Origin: Micrasema longulum
Taxonomy: Eukaryota; Arthropoda; Insecta; Trichoptera; Brachycentridae
Length of the DNA: 64,000 nt
Assembly: GCA_022494885.1 (NCBI GenBank)
Contig: JAGVSM010001233.1
Location: forward strand, 205,102-269,101
Direction: 5' to 3'
In this document: positions 41,902-51,811 of the stretch, piece after piece
Layout: each line of letters opens with the position of its first letter
How positions within the stretch are numbered: position 1 is the first letter of the stretch
Notes under the pieces: model-generated
What the model was told of the DNA's origin: nothing
Database searches by the model: none
The model's input: only the letters and a program-made list of their open reading frames with translations
Program-made: the position numbers and the translations under genes

Positions 41902-42290
41902 TTTTGTCCTTTTGCACTAATCACTGCATGCCCCAACATCCTTTGCGGGCCTTCCAGTAGACGTAGATGGTTCATTCATGTCTACTGAAGGACTTTGTCG
42001 AAAGTTTTCACATATCAAAATATTTTCACTACCGTCGAGCCACTCAATTTTTTTTTAACAAATCTATCTAGTTTACAGCCAGATTCGGTCCATTTTCTGC
42101 TTATATTTAAACAAATAAGCTTAATTTGATTTTTAACAGTTTTTCACCACTTGCACCGAGTTTACCGACTTCAAATTTACTAACAATATTATTTAACACT
42201 CCTTGAAGCCTTTCTTTCTTCGTCAAACTCTTCCACATCACGTACAATTCTTGCCTGGAAATCTCGTATCTGGTACCTGTAAAATAACAA
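41902..42290 (-). pseudogene. Transib transposase relic, N-terminal segment
   Basis: GTRYEISRQELYVMWKSLTK, QGVLNNIVSKFEVGKLGASG (frame 42,107-42,283), then, shifted, RKWTESGCKLDRFVKK, EWLDGSENILICENFRQ and STGRPAKDVG leading into the D1 frame. TTATTTTACAG just upstream (about 42,284-42,294) could be a splice acceptor. Several stops; not functional. Confidence 0.6.
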
Positions 42291-42815
42291 AATAAGATAG
42301 ATGCAACTTCGTGCGGTAAAATATCGAAACTGTAATGAATTAACAATAAACTGGTCTATTGAAAAATAAAAATAATATTTTGCTACTTTGATATACTCTC
42401 CGAGATAAATTCTCGAGAAGTTAGAAATTGATATTTTTTTGACTACTGAAAAATACATAAGTTAAATTATTGTTTTTTTAAATACCTAAATGAAATACAT
42501 TAAAATATTAGAAAAAAAACTATACAACATACCTTCCAAAATAGCTTCCATTTTTTTTTAAATCGAAATAAAAAACTTTAAACTTGATAAACAACTTTTA
42601 TACGTCGGACGCCAAAATGCAAATAAATGTAATTAGGCTTTCAAAAACTAATTATCCGACTTTCATATTCTGGTATGAATCACCCTAAGCATTAATCACC
42701 CCAATTAGGCTTACAATCGTCACACTTACTATCTGGTAATGCCCCCATGACGTCATCGTTTAAGAATTCAAAAGTGACTTTTTATCTTGTAGCTTGTATG
42801 GGTCAAAACACTGTG

Positions 42816-42995
42816 CGACGTGGCATGATCAAATAAACCAAAATCTTAAGCCTGGTCATGTCAAAAACAGGCGGAACCGAAGGACATGTATGACATGATG
42901 TATGAATGTGCAAGAAGCTAGGAATGTATGCCAGGATAGACGCGTGTGGCAATCCATACTATCTGCCTACAATAACGAGACAGTAGTAATATAAT
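42816..42995 (+). pseudogene. LINE-B 3' end
   Basis: TWHDQINQNL, then VKNRRNRRTCMT-type, then EARNVCQDRRVWQSILSAY, with CAGTAGTAATA at the end. The Transib terminus lies at its left edge, so Transib inserted into this LINE-B. Confidence 0.72.
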
Positions 42996-43149
42996 AATTT
43001 TAAATGTTGCAATTTCTAATTAATTGGCAGAAATATAATGTACGAGTTTGTAAAATCAATTTATTATTATTACTATAAAGACCTAGAATCTTCTGAATTC
43101 GTTTTGCGTCCAAAACTATCACGGAAAAGTCTATTCGAATGAGCCAAGC

Positions 43150-43928
43150 CGTCCCTTGGCGCTAAGCACTTTATAACATTTTGAATTCCGGCCGCCCGCG
43201 CATAGCGGTCAGCCGCCAGGAGCCTGAACGTCGTATGTCGCGTCGGGGTTTGTAGCTATAGGCCTTTCTGCGCCGGGCGGGTATACTAAAATAAAATATT
43301 GTGTAAGTAGGCAGAGCTCGGCCGCTGGTTTAATGTGGTGGAGCGACGCGTTGTCTGGCCGGAGCGCCTGGCGACACCCTGTCTACCGCGGCCGGGCGAC
43401 GTTGCCGGGCGCTCAGCGCGCCCACATTCCACGACACCAAAGCGAGTGTTTCTACTGTTATTTCTCCTCTATTTACTTGCCCGCATCTAAAAGTCCTGTA
43501 ATTTTTTACAACTTATAAGAGTCGGCAATTTCTTTTCCCCAAATATGGACGGGCGACGATCGGTTCTTATCTAAAAATATTAATAAAATAAGAATCGACA
43601 ACGCAGCGCATAAACCCGTTTCACAAACGGATGTCGGCGTATACCTTCGGCAGATAAGGTGTTAGGCAAACTCGCGGGTTGCGAGAGTGAGACTTCGAGG
43701 GAGCTAGACAGAAACATAACGTATAAAGAGTGTCGGATCTCGTCAATCGGCGCGGCGGCTCCCCACTTACGGCATTTTTCACGCCGAGAATGAAGTGAGA
43801 TTACCGTTTAGTCATAAGCCAGGAGGGGAATACGATGGTCGAGCTGTAACCTTCGGATTAATCCTTTGTCGAGTTTTCGGTTGTTTTGGTTTTGTAGTGT
43901 TATAGAAGAACGTAATAAATTAAGCGCC
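43150..43928 (+). promoter_or_regulatory. brk: CpG-rich promoter and 5' UTR of the brinker-like gene
   Basis: GC and CpG content rise sharply from about 43,150. TATAAAG at 43,722-43,728 is a plausible TATA box, with a start site expected about 30 bases downstream (near 43,750). Brinker-type TGGCGCT (43,157-43,163) and TGGCGAC (43,369-43,375) and a Mad/Medea/Schnurri silencer-like site (43,342-43,357) are present. No experimental support. Confidence 0.5.
43342..43357 (+). promoter_or_regulatory. Silencer-element-like site (Mad/Medea/Schnurri)
   Basis: AGCGACGCGTTGTCTG fits the Drosophila brk silencer consensus GRCGNCNNNNNGTCTG at 9 of 10 defined positions with exact spacing. It lies 0.57 kb upstream of the brinker-like start codon. 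Chance occurrence in GC-rich DNA is possible. Confidence 0.35.
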
Positions 43929-44587
43929 ATGGCGAACGGTTTCAACTCCGCCACGAAACGAATAGCCGCCCCCCGCGCTCCCGGGGAGGGCACCAAACTA
44001 GGCTCCAGACGCATATTCGCGCCACTCTTCAAGCTGCAGGTGCTGGACTCATACAGGCACGACGCCGACTGCAAGGGCAACCAGAGGGCCACCGCGCGCA
44101 AGTACGGCATCCACCGGCGGCAGATCCAGAAGTGGCTGCAGGCGGAGGCCGCGCTGCGGGGCGCCGCCGGGGGGCGCGCCTCGCCGCGGCCGCTGGACTG
44201 TGGGCCCGCAGGCCGCGTCCCCAGCGCCCGCGCCCGTGGACCTGCATCATCAAGCGGCCCGCCTCGCCGCGGGACCCCGCCGCCTGGGACCTGTCGTGGA
44301 AGCCCGCCGAGGCGGACTGCGAGCCCGAGGCGCCCCCGGCGGCGCGCGTGCCCGCCGCCCCGCAGCCCAAGCCCTTCAAGCTGTTCCGGCCCTACCTGCT
44401 GGACGGCGAGGACGAGCCCCCCAGCTCGGCCTTTGCGCGCGTCGCCCCGCGCCACTGCTACAGCGTGGGCTTCGAGCTGCACCCCCTGGACGGCTACCGG
44501 CTCGCGCCGGAGGAGGCGTGCGGCGGCCGGACCTGGCTCCGGGACGCGTACCTGCGGCGCGCGGAGCCCGCGGCCGCCGTGAGCTGA
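43929..44587 (+). CDS. brk: Brinker-like DNA-binding transcriptional repressor
   Basis: Brinker represses Dpp/BMP target genes in insects. The chosen start (43,929, context CGCCATGG) gives MANGFNSATKRIAAPRAPGE. Residues about 24-77 read GSRRIFAPLFKLQVLDSYR, then DCKGNQRATARKYGIHRRQI and QKWLQAEAALR, which is the Brinker homeodomain-like DNA-binding domain almost without change from what is known of flies. After about residue 82 the likely protein leaves frame twice: near the G6 run at 44,169-44,174 (into a frame reading ASPAPAPVDL) and near 44,240 (into a frame reading IIKRPASPRDPAAWDLSW ... PFKLFRPYLLDGED ... WLRDAYLRRAE, stop TGA 44,585-44,587). PVDL resembles a CtBP-binding PxDLS motif. 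At about 220 codons it is far shorter than the roughly 700-residue fly protein. It is intronless, as fly brk is. Frameshifts may be sequence errors in GC-rich DNA or true decay. Confidence 0.82.
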
Positions 44588-45600
44588 TCGGGGACGCGTT
44601 CTCCGCTCGGTGGACTCGACGTACCTAGATACGTAGTGATCGTGTAACCCGGGGATGTAGTCCTCGGCCGAAGTCTGTGATTTATGTTAGGTGTATCGAT
44701 ATTACTTCCCGCGCGAGCGGCGGCCGCTGGCGCCACGTAGGCCGAGCCGGTCACGGCGCTCCCGCCTCCCGCGGGATCGGAGATCGGCTGTGACGGGTGA
44801 CGGGCGACGATCGAGAGCGGCCGCTGGCGGAGGACGGGTGACGCTAGACCGCTCGCCGCGCGATGCCAGATTAGTCATAAACAGAAAAAAACTCGTACCT
44901 AGCTTATATTTGAATAACCTGTCATTCGTTTCGACATATCGCTTCGTGTGGCTATTTTTAAAAATTATCTAACCGGCGTCCGACGCGAATAAAAAATAAA
45001 GTTCCCGGTAATTAGCGAGCGGTTTCCAAACTTGAATAATAATACTATGTGTTCTTCCATCCGCCGTGCCTCGCTCGAGTGGCGCTAAGATGGCCGTCGA
45101 GTGTCGATATTGCGAGTTGCCTTATATAAAACTGACATATTTATTTACAAGATAAAGTGTAATTTATCAGCTAGCGTCGAGATTATGTTGAACAAAAGTA
45201 TGTTTTATGTAACAGCTGTGACGTGTCGAACAAAAATGGCTGTATAACGATAATAATGATGGTCTTTGCTCATTCGATATTATTATAATGTAATTATCGC
45301 GTACCTATTCGCTTTCCTTAGACCTAAGAATATAATTACCTTGTCCGCCGTTAAGGTTATGTGCCTTCGTATTGTGCCAACTAATGTATCCATACTTCTG
45401 TATACTTTACATGGATGAATTAGGAAAAATCTTTTGTACATATCTTTTACACTAGGCAGCTTACTATTATGAAAATTATATTGTAATTATTATATTATTA
45501 AAACGATTGTTCGTAACATATTTTTATATAAAATTTATGAATATTATAAAGACATTTAATAAGAAATAATAATTTTTGTTTTGTAAACATACTCCCTTGT
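44588..45600 (+). other. Probable 3' UTR of the brinker-like gene
   Basis: CpG-rich to about 44,890, then AT-rich and non-repetitive. AATAAA hexamers at about 44,987-45,000 are candidate polyadenylation signals. No other gene is apparent. Confidence 0.45.
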
Positions 45601-46225
45601 TTTATTTTATAATTTTAAGAAGGCACCTGTTGCTGTTGAATGGGTCAAACAAATATATTATGAACATAGAAACCTAAATTTCAGAATAATATTAACATAA
45701 TATGAACGAATATTTGAAGCAATAGAAAATTATTTTAATTCCAACAAAAAAATATGACATGTCAAAAACTTATGTGAAGTCATAGATAATTAAATTTGCC
45801 GCCGATTGGTATCAAATTGTAGGCAACAATAAATAAAACCACTTTTTTTTAAAGAAATATTTGCGTTTTTATGATTTACCCAAATATTTCATTTTTGGGG
45901 GCCATTTTCAACGAGTTATAAATAACTCACTGTTAGAAAATGGAAACCAAGTTGTGACAGAGCGGAATGCGAACCTCATACCTATGATCCAGGGAGAGAA
46001 CCCGGTTTTAATTTATTGCAATAATTTATTTTTTATCATGACAGACTTATTGCTGCTAAAAATCTCTTCCAGTCGACGGTAAACTACTCCCAGAAGTAAA
46101 AAATAATTATGAGTAATGTCAATTTAATCGGTTATTTTGATATCCATTATAGTTTTATTTTAGAGGCTTGGTCCGCATGAGGGAAACCACAACACCTATA
46201 CCAATAGAGAGAAAATGATCGATTT
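45601..46225. repeat. AT-rich stretch with a dispersed repeat (45,840-45,965)
   Basis: 45,840-45,965 is the inverted partner of 11,606-11,760 (GAGTTATAAATAACTCACTG). The rest has no recognised feature. Confidence 0.4.
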
Positions 46226-46340
46226 TTATGGCCGTTTTTATATGATGTAAGAATGTGGACCAAGCTAGGTCCGTATGCAGACAGGGATGTGGTCTTCTAT
46301 CGTCTCTGCCTACCCTTACGGGGAAAAGGCGTGGTTTGAT
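46226..46340 (+). pseudogene. LINE-B terminal fragment
   Basis: GACCAAGCTAGGTCCGTATG, CGTCTCTGCCTACCCTTACG and GGGAAAAGGCGTGGTTTGAT correspond to the KRSVCxDR..WRSILSAYPYGE end of LINE-B. Confidence 0.65.
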
Positions 46341-46477
46341 TTTTTTTGTAATGTCAGGCAAATTCAACAAGTACCACGATTATTCGATTTGCAGAATTTT
46401 TGCCGTATGGATTTGTATGACCGGTGTGAAATCACCATACTGAGAACATTTGAGTATATAAAACAAGGGTGTTATAT

Positions 46478-46735
46478 CATCATCATTCCCTTTCCGTACC
46501 TAATGGTGCTTAGGGCACTGCATTGGTACACCAATCGCAGCGTATCTTGATCATTTTTGTTACATGAAGGTAAGATGATCAGTCTTATGCTTCAGGTACC
46601 AGTCCAGGGACTATGAAATATTCTGGTGTAAAAACACATTTTTAAATAATATTTCATATCAACCATGTTGGGAATCGAACCCAAGACCTCTTGCATGGTA
46701 GGCAAATGCGCTGACCATTACAACACGAGGCCGAC
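46478..46735 (-). mobile_element. tRNA-derived SINE, complete copy
   Basis: Minus strand: GTCGGCCTCGTGTTGTAATG head, B box GGTTCGATTCC, body with CATAGTCCCTGGACTGGTAC, and a (GAT)n tail. Sister of 15,541-15,797. Confidence 0.85.
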
Positions 46736-46739
46736 AATT

Positions 46740-46805
46740 TTTTTATATAGTAACATATACAACAGAGATGAAGATCATTTCAGAGAAAGGAATATAGAGA
46801 GCATC
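46740..46805 (-). repeat. TDR-393 fragment
   Basis: ACATATACAACAGAGATGAA then AGAGAAAGGAATATAGA; this is the junction part of the unit in reverse orientation. Confidence 0.5.
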
Positions 46806-46829
46806 TTGATTGTATTCTTTTTCAACAGG

Positions 46830-47600
46830 ATATTATTTTTTTAAATGAATGATGCAACATTAATTGTCTCCAACTTAACATTGACAAAAGTAAAATAATA
46901 TCTTTCTCGCGACGAGGAAAACCTAAACAATTAAAAAATATTTTTATTTCAATGGTTTCGTCAATAAAGGATCTTGGCATTACTTTAAATAGTTAACTCT
47001 CCTATCGTTTACACGTAGATAAAATTGTAAACAAATCTCCCAAAATTCTTAGTTTTATCAATGGAATGACAACGGACTTCAAAAACATTAAAATCATCAA
47101 AACTCTTGACTGCTCACTAGTTCGACCCCCTCTAGAATATGATTCTCCAGTTTGGTCTCTATTCTACAGGACTCACATTGACCGTATCAAGTCTGTCCAA
47201 CGCCGTTTTCTAAGAAAAGTGGCATGGTTGCTCGGATTACAAAGGGGTAATTATTCCTGTTTTGAAATAGAGCAATCTCTCAATCTGTCTTCATTGGAGA
47301 AACGTAGAACGGGGCTGGACCTTTTATGCATTTTCAAAATACCTAATGCTACAAGTGATCTCCCACCTCTGTTGTAATCAATTTCTTTTTATGTTCTTAA
47401 CCGTGTCACCAGAAGTAAAAATCTGTTATTTATCAAATCATCTAAGAGCAACTTTTGATATTATTCCCCAAGGTTCAGAATGTGTAGATTAGTCAATTCG
47501 TCACACAACATGGAATTTTTGGGTTAAATCTTTCAGCTTTTCGTAGATCCCTTCGCTATGACCACAGTGTGGTATGAATATGTATTAGCATGGGTTTGCT
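46830..47600 (+). pseudogene. LINE-C copy
   Basis: Broken readings: LNIDKSKIISF, then a 103-codon frame (47,066-47,377) with TTDFKNIKIIKTLDCSLVRP, HIDRIKSVQRRFLRKVAWLL and CFEIEQSLNLSSLEKRRT. Same blocks as the minus-strand copy at 32,202. Confidence 0.75.
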
Positions 47601-47749
47601 CGAAGTCTTATATGTTGATCGTGTTTATTGTTCTTGTTTGTCTTTGCCGTATAGTTTTATGCTCTTTTTTTTTAGTTTCTTGTACATATGTTTCTTAACG
47701 TAACTATTATAATTGGCCTAAGCCGTATACATAACAAATATATAAATCT

Positions 47750-47850
47750 ACAAGGCTTATGATGGGTCATTGGCTAGTTTATGTAGCAACTTTACTCACT
47801 GCAACATTCATCATTCTGTCTATATTTGAACATTTATATTCCTTCAGGGG
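47750..47850 (-). repeat. TDR-393 fragment, diverged
   Basis: AAGGCTTATGATGGGTCATT, GGCTAGTTTATGTAGC and ACATTCATCATTCTGTCTAT match the central part with many changes. Confidence 0.55.
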
Positions 47851-47859
47851 TTCGAACCG

Positions 47860-48300
47860 TTAGTAGGGTCGCAGTGAGTCACATATTGCTGAAGGGTGTG
47901 ATTCCATTAAATGCTGCGAATGCCCAGTTGCATTCCACCGGCAACACTACTGACTAGTCCAACTCGTTACAATGGGATCACACTTATAACTGATCATTAA
48001 ATGATCACAGCAGATAACGAAAGGATGAAAGGCGAGTTTCTGGCGCCTCCAAACCAGAACCAACCAGCCAAGGGAAGGTAACCCTGACAGAAAAATTCAC
48101 CAGAGAAGGCAACGGGAAACCACTCTGGTCGTCTTTTCCCAGGAATCACTATGGCGAGTTCATCCAACAAGAAGTTGTCCTGGCCTCGGAGTAGCGCAGG
48201 ACCGAGATGCTTTCGCTGTAGTGATCGCCAACCGCGTCGGGGGGACCTGATAAGGCACTGCAAAAAAGATTCCTTCAATCCTCCCGTCTGTTGATGTTTG
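47860..48300. repeat. GC-richer repeat with an RTE/BovB-like motif
   Basis: GAGAAGGCAACGGGAAACCA then CTTTTCCCAGGAATCACTAT (about 48,102-48,152) resembles the GAAGGCAAYGG...TCTTNCC...GGA block of RTE/BovB-type elements and SINEs that use them. No coding domain is seen. The two sides have no recognised partner in the window. Confidence 0.4.
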
Positions 48301-48452
48301 CGAAGTTAAAAATGGGACTTGGGACTTAGGATATAGAGATTTTGGTATTATTTATGTTTTCTCTGGATATTCATTGTTTACCTTTAAGACTGAAAAAGCA
48401 CACATGATAAAACTGTTAATACTTTTAAATATCATTATAAAATACATAATTT

Positions 48453-48610
48453 ACTGCCTTAGAACGGGGAAGCTATCCCTGGTTAGGCAGTTTAGATGAA
48501 CCAACAGCAAAAATAAAAAATATGTATGCTTACTTTTACTACTGAATTAATTTGTTGTATAAATAATTACTTGTATATTGCTGTAATAAATATGTAAAAT
48601 AAGAAAAAAA
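48453..48610. repeat. Dispersed hairpin repeat, copy 3, with tail
   Basis: The hairpin ACTGCCTTAGAAC...TTAGGCAGT (48,453-48,491) plus about 120 bases matches the kelch 3' region (846-1000), ending in an A-rich AAATAAATAAATAAAT tail. Confidence 0.7.
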
Positions 48611-48639
48611 TAAATAAATAAATTTAAAAAAATAAGATG

Positions 48640-48862
48640 AACCTGTCCCGCATCAATAAAGCACACAGCTCTTTATCTTCACAAGCATCAACAGATGGAA
48701 AAAATTAAGGAATGCAGGTGTTCAAATATAGGCTTATGTTACAGTGTGTAAAGTGGCCACTTTATTCCCGTAGACGCCTAGACTGTATTCCTTTCTCTAA
48801 AATGTTATTCATCTCATACAACTGTAACATGTTAATATTAACAGCTCCCTAGGGGACCATGC
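48640..48862 (+). repeat. TDR-393 partial copy, diverged
   Basis: CAATAAAGCACACAGCTCTT, GTGTAAAGTGGCCACTTTAT and AACATGTTAATATTAACAGC. It crosses the unit junction without a break. Confidence 0.65.
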
Positions 48863-49780
48863 TCTAGCACCCGTTTCGTCTACTCTAAGGTCTGAGAGGC
48901 TGCACAGGATTGTTCCCACTGTTGGTATTAGGATGATGATAGTTTTTGCGAGGGATCAGTGTCATGACGAGAGGTAATTTCGCCTGAGTTCGATAGGGAT
49001 CATGTTAGGATCTGGGTTAGGACTTTGCCAGTAGTATCTTGATACTCGTAACTTGATGTATTTATGTGCTTAAGTATACTTATTGTTTTTCTTCTGTTAC
49101 TTGAGTGCATGTTGTATGGGACAAATTCTTCAAATGTTTTCTATATATATTTGGGTTTTGTGTCGTTGTTTTATCTGTTTGTATTACTACGTTATTCTTC
49201 CTTTCTGAAGCGGGATCTGCAGCGTGCGGCCGCGGTCTCAATTTGGAACTAACACTGTATTCCTTCACTACCATACTGGGAATTTAGAAAAGGTGATTGT
49301 ACTGACCATATGTATTTGATTGATCACAACTTGACAATATTGCCGTAAGGGGTACAATGAAAGATTTAAAAGATTATTTGTTATTTCCGCGGTTTGAACG
49401 TGAAGAAATATTAAGTTTTCGCTTTATTGGTTTTTAAAAAATTTATAGTTAAAATGCGATTCTCAAGAAATCTTTATGAACGTTTCGGGAAAGGGGTGGA
49501 TGCTTTCTTCGTAGATCCCTAGCAGGCGCGTGCGGTGAATATTATCAGTATGGATGCTGAATAAAACAATCATGGTCTTACTTTTAGTTGGCATGATTGT
49601 AGATATAGGTATATATCTAATTAAAATCAATATAGCATATAATCAGTTTTGTAAGGTGCGCTCGAGTTATTATATTATATAAATGATGCTATATAAGTTT
49701 TTCATTATAATTATAAAGATTAACAGTTTATATCGTCTATAATAATACGTCTACACTTGTTGCGCATGTCTCAGGAGAAC
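48863..49780. other. Gene-free stretch
   Basis: 48,870-49,010 is less AT-rich (GGTCTGAGAGGCTGCACAGG) and may be a decayed coding fragment, but no motif can be read. 49,240-49,290 resembles 14,285-14,340. Confidence 0.3.
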
Positions 49781-49784
49781 CTAA

Positions 49785-50005
49785 ACCCAAGTTGCCTCTT
49801 CTTTAAACCGCGGGCTCACGCCGTCCTGGAAGGCCGTCAATGACGATTTTTTTACTTTATTCGGCGGAATTAAGGGGCGCTGGATTGACGTGGGAAGAGG
49901 CAAAAATGCTGGCTGGCGATAGGGTCTCCTGAAGGCAACTGGTGATGTCCACACGCTCCACTTAGGAGCTGATGTGGAAAAGAAGAAGAGAGGATAAAAG
50001 TATAC
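49785..50005 (+). pseudogene. Non-LTR C-terminal fragment (GLTWEEA type)
   Basis: The plus reading has SRRPGRPSMT, then AELRGAGLTWEEAKMLAGDR. R.GRP.....L...GLTW.EA...A.DR is a common terminal block of insect non-LTR polyproteins. One or two frame changes. Confidence 0.5.
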
Positions 50006-51109
50006 GGAGCACATGAGCCGGCGTGTCAAGCGGTGAAGCTATAAACACTATACCTACAACTCGAGATGTTCTTAAATTTTGTCAAATTTTAATAATACGC
50101 CATTTAAATCATTATGAAATATGTTATTTAAGTCGTTTTTTCTTTGCATTACACGAGTTGGATGCTCTTATCTCTATGCGTCTCGTATAACAATATTACA
50201 ACGTTATAAATTTTAATGCGCTTGCGCGGAAATTTGAACATTTGAATTCAAAATGAAGAAAAGTATCCAGATTCAAAGGTCAAGGTACCTTGATTTTTAG
50301 TACCTTGATATAGGAAATACGCATACATATGTAGTTAGATTATCGCCAAGCGTGCATTTTTCATAATATTTAAACTCTCGCTGATAGACGAACCACGGCT
50401 GATATAGTGTTACTCACCAACATAATATCTGATAAAATAGATTCCCCCGAACTGGCTACCCGCATTCATCTTAAGGTACCATAGAGACAAACGCGTTATA
50501 CACGACTTTTCCACATACCTAAATGCAGAACAAATTTGTCAAAAAACGCTACGATCAACCGTATTATGGATACTTATAACAGGAAATTAAACGACATAAA
50601 TGTATTTACAAAAAATATTAAATTTATCAAAACTGCCACATTTAATAAATTGTCTTTGTCCGCATCCTCCTCTCCTTTCCTCTCTTTACCTGAATAAATA
50701 TACGTTTTATAGTGAGAAGATCTTTTAAGATAATTATGTATCTCTGTACTGCGGGCCAACTGTTTGTGACACCTGATTTTTATAATTCGAATCATTTCTA
50801 TCAAACTTATATGTTATTCTTATTCATATATTATGTAGGGGCATATAATATGTATTTGTATGTTCGTTTTGAATCAACGTTCGCGTATTGTCAAACCTTG
50901 TTTTATTGTCGACATTATATCGTATTTACTGCATTTTGTGGTTACCTACCGTACTCGTATTGTATGGGACTCGTCGCACATTATTCATTCAGTATGTATC
51001 AGTTCAATTTTAAAATAAAATGCCTTTTTTTCAGAATACGGTTTTGAAATTTAACATACTTTTAAAAAATATAATCTATAACATTTCTTGATTTAAATTT
51101 TAACAAAAA
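50006..51109. other. AT-rich gene-free stretch
   Basis: A 111-codon frame (50,712-51,047) is Tyr/Phe/Cys-rich and lacks a recognisable domain. Probably chance. Confidence 0.3.
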
Positions 51110-51810
51110 GGTTTCAAACTTTTTACCAAGCTCTTTCTTGTACCATTTTTAATATAATTACAAGTTTTAAAAAAATATTATTTTTTTAACTTACGCACCC
51201 ACACACACGCACCCTCTCCCTCATTCATTTACACACGTACATGCACCCTCTCCCTCATTCATTCACGCATACACACATTCACATACACACACATAAATAC
51301 AAACGTCACACAAAAACGATTGAACGTAGTTATGCAGAAAGCACCCAGCCATGGAAAAGTGAAACTGAGATAATAGCACTTTTGTGAAAAGATGAAAATA
51401 ATCTAATCTACACAACAGTTGGAATGTTTTTGACTTTGACAAATGATAAACAATAAATAAATTAGTTTTTTTTTGTATAACAAACAAGAATCTTATTATG
51501 TAAATGAGACCGATTTTAATGATTTTTAAACTGCCGTAAGATTTTTCAAGTGCTCTGGGTGTTTTCTGCAAATTAAGAAATGCCGTTTTTGTGATCGACA
51601 CCATTTTCAGAAGCTGATAAATAAAGTTTCTTGTAGAAGAACATAGAATTGACCTTACTGCACCCAATAACATCAATATCTCATTTTTTTTAATTATGGA
51701 CTGGCTGCTTTCAGCATAACTACGTTCAATTACGTAAACTCTTTTCTTATATATTATGTATTATTAGTTTTACAGTGGATTTTTTTAATTGGCTCTAGCA
51801 TTGTTAATAT
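51110..51810 (-). repeat. Repeat S, split by element T
   Basis: AGCTCTTTCTTGTACCATTT, two CACCCTCTCCCTCATTCATT units and ATTGGCTCTAGCATTGTTAA are the inverse of 29,170-29,748. The interval 51,320-51,729 is foreign. Confidence 0.65.
51320..51729. mobile_element. Element T, 410-bp inverted-repeat element
   Basis: TTGAACGTAGTTATGC opens it and GCATAACTACGTTCAA closes it. The inverted repeat extends to about 32 bp with a few mismatches. The target duplication is not clear. A 137-codon minus frame spans most of it but matches no family known to me. Confidence 0.7.
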
Positions 51811-51811
51811 A

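Larger units (their letters stand above)
40886..42815 (-). mobile_element. Transib-type DNA transposon remnant (RAG1-related)
   Basis: On the minus strand the element starts at 42,815 with CACAGTGTTTTGACCC. CACAGTG equals the Transib terminal motif and the RSS heptamer recognised by RAG1. Just outside is CGACG (42,816-42,820), a GC-rich 5-mer of the kind used as a Transib target, and then LINE-B sequence. Inside are an N-terminal segment, a large transposase frame and a frameshifted continuation. The 3' part and the other terminus are lost where LINE-G abuts. Confidence 0.72.

Noticed and set aside
43808..44482. 224-codon minus frame over the brinker-like gene
   Set aside because: Antisense shadow in CpG-rich DNA; the plus strand has the conserved DNA-binding domain.
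50712..51047. 111-codon plus frame with hydrophobic runs
   Set aside because: Could look like a membrane protein, but Tyr/Phe/Cys content reflects TA-rich DNA; no start context or conservation evidence.
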